A DNA stretch of 64,000 nt from Whalleya microplaca (Eukaryota > Ascomycota > Sordariomycetes > Xylariales > Xylariaceae): positions 1,116,001-1,180,000 of the forward strand of contig MU385716.1 in NCBI GenBank assembly GCA_022497155.1. Direction: 5' to 3'. Position 1 is the stretch's first letter; every line of letters starts with the position of its first letter. Made by a program: the position numbers and the translations under genes. Of the stretch, positions 34,357-44,600 are shown in pieces. The notes under the pieces are model-generated. The model worked only from the letters and a program-made list of their open reading frames with translations, was not told the DNA's origin and searched no databases.

Positions 34357-36585
34357 ATGTCGCTTCCTGAACCGCCGGTGTCCCTAACGGGCGGTTGCAG
34401 CGTTATCTTTAATAATACCCTCTATGCGTTCTCGGCGAAGGGATTTGAATCATTAGCTTTGGAGGAAGGTGCCGAATGGGAGAAATTACCGAGTGGCCAG
34501 GCGGTTGAAGATGGTGTTTGCGTAGGATCAACGCCAAAAGATTCATCGAAGGCCGGGTTATTTATCGTGGGTGGAAGGTCAAGTCTACCAGACCATACCG
34601 GCCTTCAGAAATTCACGTACTCGACTGGAAAATGGGAGACTCTGACTCCGGACGTCCTCGTCACTCAAAATCGGACATGGCATAGCGCAACATATATTAA
34701 CGGCAGCGACTCAATTATGGTATACTCGGGATCCACAGACGGGTCTCCCAATTTGTCTTCGCAGACCTTCACAGTTGCAGCATCAGAGCCATACTCGGTA
34801 TTAGCGTTTCAATCTTCCATCTCACCACCAGGTATCGCACCGATCCTTTTGCCGTGGTCAGAAACGCAAGCGGCCATGATCGGCGGTAATCCTACTAACA
34901 CGAAAGTGATGCTATTTGATCCGGCCTCATCGTGGGCCGAATCCGGCGTCACACTAGCTGAGCCACTGCCTAAGAATTCAAGTCTGATCAAGGCCGCTAT
35001 GGTTCCTGGCGATGACGGCAGCAAGCATCTTTATACATTCGACCTTAGCACATCACCTAATACTGTTAACAGAACGGTATTATTGGGTGTCAATGGGGCT
35101 CCTCAGGCCAATGCTGCTCCCGTCAAAACCGTCGTGAGCAGCCGCGAAGCTACAGGGCGCAAGGAGTTTGACATCGGGAGACGAGAACTAACCGTCGACA
35201 ATTGGCCGAAATACAACTCATCTCTAGTACCGCAGAGCGTCCGAAGCACCTACTCCTTGGCAACTGATTCTAATGGCTTGGTGGTCATGTCAGGCGGAAA
35301 CGACGACGATGTACTGTCCATGTTTGATGCAAAGCAAAATGGTTGGAAAAACGCAACCGCTGTTTTTGGACAGCAAAAAAGTTTCTCACTTGAATCGTCT
35401 CCATCATCGTCATCGTCGGTATCGTCGTCGTCAACACCCACTAGTAGCTCTACGCTTGCACCTGCCACCAGCGCGATGATGCCCCCTACTACCGCGGCAT
35501 CTAAGTCCTCTGACGATTCGGATAGTGGCATGGCTCCCACGACGCTACTTGGTGTCGTGCTAGGCACCATTTTCGGAGTGGCTATTGTTCTGCTCATAAT
35601 ATTGTTTATGCTAAAAAGAGCTCGGAGGCAACAGCAATCGCAATCTATGGAGGTTGGACATGCACGAAAGGATAGTGGTATACCGGACGAAAAGAGTTAT
35701 TTCCATGAGGATACAGCAAAGGCTTCGGGTGGTCACTTCCAGGGCCATGCGCCGCAAGATTCAGCAGGATCGTTCTCATCTATGGCTATATTGATGGGCA
35801 AAGTCCAGAAGCCAGCCATACAACGGAACACTAGCCACGAAACTAAGCGTAGCTCTGTCAGTAGCATACTCAACACCCAGTTTAAGAGAACTATAGGCAG
35901 GCCTAAGGCGCCGCAGGAATTCGATCCCCCTCCAGAGTACCTCACCGAAGAAAAAGGTGTCTCATTTGCAGCCGAAGCAAACCAACCGAAGCCACGACCT
36001 GGACCGCCAGTTGACCAGAATGGCGATACTAGAAGAAGTTCTGGCTGGAATAGGTATTGGTCTGGTGGAAGTGCTCTAGGAATTCTTGGCTTTGGTCAAA
36101 GTGGCAATGGTTCTCGTCGCGAAACTGCCGGCTCTGAGCAAAGCGGCTCGCACTATTCTACAATGAACCATAGGACGACCCAAGACTCGGCCACGGTACC
36201 GCCGTTATATGTTGAAGGACGACCGGAATTCTATCGAGTGAACTCGGGCAGCCCGACGGTTTCGCAGTATGATCTAAAGGTCAAAGAGCAGTCCGGAACA
36301 ATTGAACGGCCGGTGTCGGCCGCTTCATCCTCCGGATATTCCAGTGGTATACCGGCCAGTGTTCATGAAGATTGGGATCCGACAGTAGTGAAGCCTTGGG
36401 GATCTGACCGGGCGCCAAGCAGCAACTATAGCTCGAGTCTATACCCAACTGCTCTTGGTGCACCTAGTGCACCTAACACTGGTCGAGCTCCCCCAGCTGC
36501 TCCAACTGGTGTTTCAAAGCAGCCTCAACTAGCTAAAGCCAACACATCGTCAGACTTGAGCTGGCTGAACCTGGGAGATAAATAA
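34357..36585 (+). CDS. Kelch-like single-pass membrane protein
   Basis: Single exon of 742 codons. Residues 1-340 are a beta-propeller-like domain with kelch/galactose-oxidase-type repeats (GLFIVGGRSS, SIMVYSGSTDGS, AAMIGGNP, LVVMSGGNDDD). Several N-glycosylation sequons (NNT, NRT, NGS, NSS, NAT) suggest it faces the secretory lumen or outside. A Ser/Thr-rich linker (~345-395) leads to one transmembrane helix at ~396-420 (LLGVVLGTIFGVAIVLLIIL), then KRARRQQQ and a ~320-residue disordered tail, presumably cytosolic. No classical signal peptide is seen at MSLPEPPVSLTGGCS, which is odd given the sequons. From memory, proteins like this are often mislabelled 'pre-mRNA splicing factor CLF1' in fungal databases; nothing here resembles the HAT repeats of true Clf1. 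Confidence 0.8.
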   Translation: MSLPEPPVSLTGGCSVIFNNTLYAFSAKGFESLALEEGAEWEKLPSGQAVEDGVCVGSTPKDSSKAGLFIVGGRSSLPDHTGLQKFTYSTGKWETLTPDVLVTQNRTWHSATYINGSDSIMVYSGSTDGSPNLSSQTFTVAASEPYSVLAFQSSISPPGIAPILLPWSETQAAMIGGNPTNTKVMLFDPASSWAESGVTLAEPLPKNSSLIKAAMVPGDDGSKHLYTFDLSTSPNTVNRTVLLGVNGAPQANAAPVKTVVSSREATGRKEFDIGRRELTVDNWPKYNSSLVPQSVRSTYSLATDSNGLVVMSGGNDDDVLSMFDAKQNGWKNATAVFGQQKSFSLESSPSSSSSVSSSSTPTSSSTLAPATSAMMPPTTAASKSSDDSDSGMAPTTLLGVVLGTIFGVAIVLLIILFMLKRARRQQQSQSMEVGHARKDSGIPDEKSYFHEDTAKASGGHFQGHAPQDSAGSFSSMAILMGKVQKPAIQRNTSHETKRSSVSSILNTQFKRTIGRPKAPQEFDPPPEYLTEEKGVSFAAEANQPKPRPGPPVDQNGDTRRSSGWNRYWSGGSALGILGFGQSGNGSRRETAGSEQSGSHYSTMNHRTTQDSATVPPLYVEGRPEFYRVNSGSPTVSQYDLKVKEQSGTIERPVSAASSSGYSSGIPASVHEDWDPTVVKPWGSDRAPSSNYSSSLYPTALGAPSAPNTGRAPPAAPTGVSKQPQLAKANTSSDLSWLNLGDK

Positions 36586-38607
36586 CCCTCATCGGGGCTA
36601 AACTTCCTTGTTGCTGTTTTGAAGCCAAAGTCGCCTTATATTTTGCTTGTTCCTTTTATGACCTTGTTACGAGCCCATTTTGATGTCCATCGCTTATACC
36701 CCATGTTCGCAAAGAGAAGAGCCTGGTTTCGTGTTTGACGAACCACGCACCGGATAGAGGAGTCATCACCGCGCGGACGGCGAGAGAGTAGGAGTCGATC
36801 AAAAGCACATTCATTACCCTTGGATTGTATACCCTTCATCATATGCTGCCCCGGTGCAGCACAGCGCGATCCGCGCAAACTTACCTGCCGCCATTTTTCT
36901 GCTGACACATACATCCATAACCCTCCTTTGCATTGGAAAGGCGCTGCCGTCATTTCGGTCTTGGGCATTTATATATACCATCATACCCGGTTTCCATTCG
37001 CACAATTCCATGTACATTGCTAGACATTGGGCGACCCTCAGGCGCGAGGCCGGTTCGGTTCATCGTTTCTTGTCATTTATTCTTAATCCATCGTCACTGC
37101 GCCTTCGATCGGCTGCCGACTTGCTACACGTACACAAAACACTCTTTGCATGATACCACAGGAGCTGTCTCGGGGCGACGACAAAATGTTTCATGCTGTT
37201 GCTATAATGAAGATTATTTTTTTGAGCAGTGGAGAGCGAGAGAGAGAGCGCTCATGAGAAAGTTGGGAGGAAGAGAGAAGTTTCTAGTTGTAATAAGATC
37301 AGCGATCTAATCAGCACCTGAAGATAAGTGCGGAGACCGAAGAGAAAGTTGTACGGGTTTTTCTGTACCTATATGCCCCGCGGCATTGTAGATAATCTAC
37401 GTACGTGTCTACTGGTGGTGAAGAGCGTTCGCGTCGTCGTGCCGAACTAGCCTTGCGACCTATATAGAGCGGCAGCTCTTAAAAAAAGAAAGGAATCTAA
37501 TTGTATAAATTCAACTGCCAAAACTACGTACTTGCTCACTCGTGTCATCTGTATCATATCTAATAAGCGATCAGTTTACTAAAAAGGAATACCGCAATAT
37601 TTTACTTCTTCTCGTAAGACCTGGGTAGATCTGGGAAAGATTTGTTGCATTTACGCTCTATCTACCTAGTATAATTTTCTGTCTGTCCAACTACCTTGCA
37701 TTCGTCCACGCATTCTCATGTTGCAGCATGCGGTGGGCGGACAACACATCACCGCCTCTTGCTATGAGCTAACAATGACCGACGGATGTACGATTGCTCC
37801 ACTCTTGACCGACCCTCGAAGCGGAACAGAAGGAAGCAAAGGGGATCAACTAGCAGTCTACCTAACCCAGCAGGAGGACAATTCATTTGATTCTATATAA
37901 AGCAGCAGGCTACCTTAGCTGACATCAGCGATACCGTAGATAGGGAGGTAGGTAGTTGACTGGAAGGGGAGAGGTAAAAACATAGCCACGATGATGAGGA
38001 TGATGAGGGCCATGATGATGATGACGCTATATGATGGAGGTTCTCAAGGGGAATATATGTATGTAAGCGAGCAAGCGCGTATGTATGGTATGTATTCATG
38101 AAACTCAATACAAGATGATGGATGGGTTGTATTATTACACCGCCTCATTTCATCGCATCGTATCGTCTCTCTCCTTCCTTCCTTCCTTTCTTGCTTCCAT
38201 TCTCAACAGCGTACAAGCGACGTGAGTCCACCATGAACAAATTGATCTTGTAAGCAAACCCTGGGGAGGAAGTATAGAAAAACCCTGCCTCCCGACCGAA
38301 CCCGCTCCGACCGAACCATGTGTCCCCACCCTGACGTGAAGGATTGTATGTGTATGAGAGAAAGCCGCCGGTTCCTTGTTGCCACAGTAGATAGACAGAT
38401 CATCACAGTGAATTACAAAAGAAATACATAAATGAGCTCAAGTTGAGAACTCCATGAATAAGTATGGGAAACCGGCCTCGCGGCGAAACAACCAGCCGTG
38501 CGGGTCCGGAACACCAGATACAGACAAACAGTAGACTCCACCATTCCCTAACTTAGCTAGCCACCCAGCAGGAAACAACCACCATCACCACTGCTAACCC
38601 CCCCTTT
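36586..38607. other. 2.0 kb gene-free interval, convergent 3' ends
   Basis: Spacer between the kelch-like gene (+) and SRC1 (-). It contains a GA-rich run near 37228-37245 and CTTCC-type repeats near 38170. Frames are short and overlap on both strands without coding character. Confidence 0.55.
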
Positions 38608-40895
38608 TCAGTAGATTGGCCTCTTCTCCTCCCACTTCTGATGCAGGTAGGACTTGTCCTCCTCGGGCGAGTTGCTGTTCTCGGCCTTGACGCCGGGGCC
38701 GAAGGAGACGCGGCCGCTCTGCCGGGGCCGGCGAAGACTGCCGTCTCCGGAGGTGGGTCCGATCCACTCCCAGGCGCGCCCGACCTCGCCGCTGCGGCCC
38801 TCGCGCTGCCCCGTCCGAACATTGCTGTTCTGCTCGACGACGGCGCGGACGCGGCGCCAGATGCGCTCGCGCTGCGGCAGCGAGTGGATGGAGCGCAGGA
38901 CGTCGTCGCGCAGGTTGGGCAGGAACAGCCAGGGCTCGTCCCCGTCGTCATCGCCATAACCGACGAGCTGCTTCTGCGTCGCCAGCCGCTCGAGCACGAG
39001 GTCGACGAGCGCGGGCACCTGCGCCGCGGCGCGGCGGTCCGAGAGGAAGCGCGCGCGCGCGTACGCCGCCGTGCAGATCGCCGCGATCAGAGCGCTAATC
39101 TGGAAGCGATATCTTGCCAGCCCGAGCCGGATCGATCGCCGGACCGCGCAGGCGAGCGGAACGCGAGCGAGAGAGGTGGACGCGAGGTAGGTGTTTGAAA
39201 CGCCTCCGGAATCGGGTACTCTGTGGCGGCGGGGCGGGCTCTGGTTAGTTGAGTTGTCAGAAAATTTTGTATGATATGAATAGCTACGAAAGCGCGGAAA
39301 AGGGGAAGGAGGGTTTTCATGTGGGATATAAAGAATTATGAAATGCTGTTTACTTACTCCTTAACCTCAACTTCCACTTCCTCTCTAGCTTTAACCTCAC
39401 CAAGCGCCGATGCCCAGAGATCGTCAAACTCTTTATTGTTCATCTTCTTACTCCTCTTCTTGTCAATGACTTTCTTCAACTCCTGCTCCTCGACCGCCGG
39501 TGATTCGAGTTTCGCGCCCTCCTCGTTGATGGGCTTGCCACATTCGTACTTCGCATTTTGCTCCCGCAACTCCTCCACCGCTCGATCGGCAACGGCTTGC
39601 ACCCGTCGGACCTTCTCGCCATCGGGCTCGCAAGTAGGAGGCAGAGGAACAAGGCCGCCTAGAGAAAAAGGGTGGGATTTGAGGATGTAGTCCTGCTCGC
39701 AGCGGACCGAGAAGTCGGCGTAGCAGTAAGCGTGAGGAGGACAAGGCTCGCACTCGGGCTCTAGAGTATCTATGACGGATTGCGGGACACTGATTTGTGG
39801 AGGTAGAACTGGATGCGCCCATTCGGGCACGTCGATTTCGCTGGGGATGGAACTGTCGCGCTGGCCAACACCGCAGTAGCCCACGGCGATCTTCTCCTGT
39901 CGATACCATCCGGCATAGACGCCCAGGATCGTAATGAATAGGATGGAAAGCGGTGTGCCCCAGCCCGACTTACTAGACTGGTGGGTTCGCCTGCTAGTAG
40001 CAATCGCGGTATCATCGTTAGCTTCCTCGGCAGCCAATTCAAGCTGCTCTTCCGGTGTAAATTCCTCTCCAGGCTCGAACGCAGGAGCTTCGAATGCAGA
40101 TGGCTCCGGCATCTTAGGCCGTATTCGCTGGGCCCTGGGAGCCTCAAAGCTCTTGGATACGGCGAAGTGATCATCGATCGGAACAGCGGGAACATCGGTG
40201 CGTCGTCGTGTACCGCTACTGGTGCTTCGTGATTTCTCTACCCCGCCCGTCCTTCTCCGCTGGGTCGGCGTTGGTTCCATAGCAGAAGGGGAACTACCAC
40301 TCTGGAATGGATTATCGCTCGTGAAAACGTCCGAAGTACGTCGGAAAAGACTCTCTTCTGACCTCTCGGATTTGACCTTGGGCGTATCCTCAGTTCGTCG
40401 CTTCCTCCTGAGTGTCGTGCTGCCACCCATTTCTGATGTAGTATCAGTATCAGTATCGTGTATAGGGCGGCTTGACGCTCGAGGTTTCCGTCTCGAAGGA
40501 CTTGGGACAGGGGGTGGCATCGGTTGAAGTTGGTTGTAATCAGGCTCTTCCGACTTGATCCTCGCCGAGGCTTTCCTAGGCGATCTGGACCTGCGCGCAC
40601 TCGTGACAGGCGGTGGCGGCGGCAGTTCTTCGCGGTCGTCAAAAGGATTGCTGCTGCTCGTGGAATCCGCGTCAACAATGCCCTTGCTGGAGCGCTTAGC
40701 CCTTGCGCGAGCAGCCAAGATCTTCTTTGACTGGGGCACGACCTGTTGGTTGAAGAGATCGACTAGTTGTGCCTTCTTTGCGCTTGATGAATACGGGATA
40801 TTGTGGCCGACGAGGATGGACCGTAGGCGGGGGATGGTCAAACTCTTGGGGTCGAAGCCCGGTTCGAGGTAATCAAGGCTGTCTGAGTCGGACAT
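38608..40895 (-). CDS. SRC1: Inner nuclear membrane protein SRC1/HEH (HeH-MSC family)
   Basis: Two exons on the minus strand: 40895-39358 and 39220-38608. The donor is GTAAGT, the acceptor CACAG, and the codon GAA is split by a 137-nt intron. The product is 716 aa. Residues ~14-50 form the HeH/LEM-like domain (SLTIPRLRSILVGHNIPY). A long basic, Ser-rich nucleoplasmic region follows. TM1 is at ~308-330 (WGTPLSILFITILGVYAGWY). Then comes the Man1-Src1 C-terminal region with cysteines CEPCPPHAYCYADFSVRC, TM2 at ~548-568 (FQISALIAAICTAAYA), and a winged-helix-like end (DDVLRSIHSLPQRERIWRRVRAVVEQNSNV). Src1/Heh1 tethers telomeric and rDNA chromatin and acts in pore assembly and surveillance. If the intron is retained, translation stops at once inside the donor (see findings). 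Confidence 0.93.
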
Positions 40896-42524
40896 TTTGA
40901 ATATGTGAGGAGAGTCGCAAGAGGATACAAAGGGAGGTCGGATTTCCTTATTTCCTTATGATGCGCAAGGCTGAAACAGAATTGGTGCGTAGGCCGAGGC
41001 ACACGTAGAAGTTGATAAGCACCTAACAAACACAGCGAGCTTTTGATTCCTTTTCGATGACGTAGACTGGAAAGCGCAAGAATGTTTCGCACGAAATGTG
41101 CAACTCCAGCTCAGGACACACTTGGGAACTCGACCTTGGCGCTGCCGGCAGCAGATTTTAATAGCTGTAGCTAGAAGGGCAGAGAAATATCAGCTACCGT
41201 GATGATGAGGCTTGGTGGAGAATTATGTTGTTGAAAAAGAGTTGAACAGGGTGGAAACTTTGGTTGCAGAGGCAACGCAGGCAACGCCACAGGTAAAAGA
41301 GAGGACACGCAGGGATTATGTATATGCACGGACCTCTAGATCCACTCTGCAACTCCCAGCAGAGGGAACCCAAGCAAGCTTGTGTACTTTGCCCCACCAC
41401 AGCTGACAGTCGCATGATTACCTAAGCCAATCGGCCAATATGATATGCATTGTGTCTTAGCCAATCACCGACGTGGATTTTACATTGTCTTCAAATGTTC
41501 TACCTCGGTGTATCATCCTATCAGACGCAGGCAGTTAATGGAAAGAGTCTATTCCATCAGCAAGTTGAAATATTTGCATGATGTGAGAAAGAGTTGGGAA
41601 GTGATACTAAGACGACGCTTCCATAGCGCCTAGCCATATAGACGATATCAGAGCTATGTATACTAACTATATGACACTGTTATTCGAGAGTATACGTAAG
41701 TAGTATGATAGTCCGAGCTTCGTTGGGACTACAGAGACCAATAGATAGCACTGACGTCATGGGAGAAACAGGAATCTTACATACACCTCACAAGACAGCT
41801 TTTTCCTATTTAGCTAGATTAGGTACCTAAGTACTTATAATTATTGAATATTGAGCATATATGCGTGGGGGGTCTCAACTAGATACGGGTCCCTCTGATG
41901 TGTATATTGAGACACGTCTCAAAGTCTAATGCTCTGGTACCCGATTATATTACAAAAAACTTTTGGTCTCCCATTAACTCCCATGCACTATATGCACCAC
42001 GGTGTATATACCATTATAGGTAGGTATCGCATAGCAATTGCCGTTAGGTATTATGCCACCAACCCAACCGGGTACAATTCTGCAAGGAGACTTCCCATAG
42101 ATATGCGTTGTCCAGTAACTGGTACGAGACTTGCGCAAAACCCAACGAAGGATCGCAGTGAGGCGTAACATTCCCATTACTTCCGAACACAATTACCAGT
42201 ATAGCCGAAGAGAGAATCCTCTCAACTGAAGACTTCATAGCTGATGTATAAGGGCCTGCAACTTGCGTTGTAAGTGCCAACACACATTAACGCCCCAGCG
42301 GAGCACAGCAAGCCTCCTTTCAGGCCATCCTTGGGGCTATTAGGATTAATATTGGTATCAAGCTTCTCAGAAAAATACAAGGAATACCGAGGTACCAAAC
42401 TGCTACGTCCTTCCCATAGTCCCGTAGCATCTCCTAAGATGCAGCGAGTCGAGAGAGGAGCAAAGGCAGAGGCCATCTCCAGTCAACGCTAGTTTTTGAT
42501 AATTAGCAGCCTTTCTCATGATTA
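40896..42524. other. 1.6 kb gene-free interval
   Basis: Promoter of SRC1 (first few hundred bases, minus strand) and the 3' flank of the NUC-1-like gene. The sequence is TA-rich around 41640-42060. No supported coding frame. Confidence 0.55.
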
Positions 42525-44600
42525 TCAGCTTGCAGCTTTCTCCCCAAGCCTCTTTTCGGCTGCCTCCGCTCTCTGGTTGGCCGCAGCAACCTGCTGCTGC
42601 AATTGCTTGATATACCCAATAGCCGATTCCACGGTTCGAGCTTTGCTGTTCTGGGCATTGGACTGCTTGCTTTCTTTCTTGTCCCCACTGTCGCCATCGC
42701 CGTCACTGGATTCCTTGACCGCACTTTTCGGCAGTAATGTGGCAATCTCTTGCAGTGCCATGTTAATACGGTTTCGGCGACCTTGCTCTGCAATCTTATG
42801 TGACGTCCGTTTCGAGGTCAAATTGGTAGATAGTTCACTCGGGTATGAGACGCCAGGTACTTTGTTGCCTTCTAAGATATTCTGATAATTCGATTTTGAA
42901 GCTAGTAGTCTCGACGCGGTATCTTCCGCAGACATCCCTGGAGTTCCCGGAAGCAATGGCTTGATATTTGGCGATATTCTAGGCCGCAGAGCTGGCGAAA
43001 CAGAGCTGACGCTAGTTCTCTTCTTGCTACCTCTCGGACCTATTATAGGAGTCTTCCTGAGGTTTGGAGTGGTTGATTTCGGAGTAATTTGGGGGCTCTG
43101 GCTTGCCGATGCCGATGTAGACGCTGCCATTGAACGCGCAGATCTGGGGAAAATAGGGGATGGCAGAGCTTGAAATGTAGCAGTTTTCGCTGTCTCTGGT
43201 TCCGAAGATGGGCGCACTGGTTGCTGTGTATCGAGTGCTGGAAGCTCCGCGTTGAAGTTGATGGACTCGGGAAGCTCAAAGCTCTCGATATGTTCCGTAC
43301 TACTCTGTTCAGGATTGTTTGGATCATCCGATTTGCCCTTCGGTGAAAACCTGAGGAGCGAAGCCGGTGTCGCAGGCGATGGTGCCCCGTTGAGAGATGC
43401 TGGCAACGGCAAAGGCATCGTGGAGCCATTAGCCTGCGGCTGTATGTGCGGAGACTGCCTGGCAGACCGTGGTAGTGGAAGTGGCGGAGGTGGCATCTCG
43501 GAAGATGCCTCGGGGGAAACCGACGCATTTTCCGATTCCTCTGTCGAGGTTGCTGAAAGCGACATACGCTTTGGTGGCGGTTCCGAGACTTCAGCGGTAG
43601 ACTCGGTTAGTTCGCTTAGCGCCTGAGCATTCATGATAGGAGTTGAAGAATTCTTTTTCTTCTGAGGTTTTGAAATCGGAGATTGCCGGACATTTGATTT
43701 CCTCGTCTTTGCCGCATTGTTTTTGCGAACCTTCTTCGACAGATTCGCTGTGTTCGCTGATACCGGAGGAAGCTCAATTTCCATCTCAGCTGGCGAGTTT
43801 GTGGTTTGACCCGAGTGTCTTTGATCGAACACGGGTGCGGAGTCATTCTGAGCATGCAGTGCCGGAGAAGTCAAGGGAGTGAAATAAGCTCCCGGGACGG
43901 TAAACTGACTGTCAGCTGAAAAGTGTGAGTCTAGTGGCGTCACCGCGGGTGATACCAGCGGTGTGAAGGCCATCTATTAGACGGTCAGCCAACAATATTA
44001 GGGGATGGGCGCGGAACGACATGCCTCTTGCTGCTCCTTGAGCGGTTCGTAGCTTTCAAACATGCCGGAAGAATGTGCCTGGTTGTGCTGGGCGAAGAAT
44101 TGGTTCGCAGCTTGCATCTCGATGCTCTGTGGTGTTGGAGGCACTATGTTTCCCTGCTGTTGGGAAAAGAACTGAAACCGTCGGTGGTTTTCCTCAAGCT
44201 GCCTGTGCTGTTGATGTAACCTCTGTTGCTGCAGGAATTCGATTTGCGCGTCTAGATCGGAGAGCGAGACCGCGTCGTTCGGGGTATGATGCGACGGCAT
44301 CATATGTGACGGGATTGTGGGATGGCTTGGAGCCGTCGTCATCGACGAGAGCTGGTTCTGAGACCCCATATCGGCAGTCGCAGAGAGTGGCGGAATGTTT
44401 GAATTGGTCATCGGAGTGTCTATCGTATCGTGATGTGCTTGGTGCATCATCGAGGTAGGATTCGTAGGGTTGAAGCCTTGGAAGTCGAAGGGTAGCGCGT
44501 CCCCCATGTTGGACATACCCATATCAATGAAGTGGAATTCATCTTCCTCGTTCGACGAGACTGTCTGGTCTCGCCCATTCCAAGCACCGGGATCCATCAT
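42525..44600 (-). CDS. nuc-1: bHLH transcription factor NUC-1/PHO4, phosphate regulon activator
   Basis: Two exons on the minus strand: 44600-44025 and 43973-42525. They are joined by a 51-nt GC-AG intron (donor GAG|GCATGT, branch GCTGAC, acceptor TAATAG), phase 0. The product is 674 aa. The N-terminus is acidic and Q/H-rich (activation-like). A segment FTPLVSPAVTPLDSHF follows the junction. The bHLH lies at ~578-650: RTSHKIAEQGRRNRINMALQEIATLLP, a loop rich in D, S and K, then KARTVESAIGYIKQLQQQV. The His, Glu and Arg spaced four apart in the basic helix (H-KIA-E-QGR-R) are the residues with which Pho4 reads CACGTG. The family activates phosphatase and phosphate-transporter genes under starvation and is held back by a PHO80/PHO85-type kinase. 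Confidence 0.92.

Noticed and set aside
39354..40895. SRC1 first exon as a complete gene ending at the TAA in the donor
   Set aside because: Exon 2 encodes the second TM and the C-terminal family domain in phase; the short form is kept only as a possible isoform.
44025..44600. Reading 43998-44600 as a separate short gene from the bHLH frame
   Set aside because: The GC-AG intron joins both frames in phase, and the combined protein has the usual layout of NUC-1.
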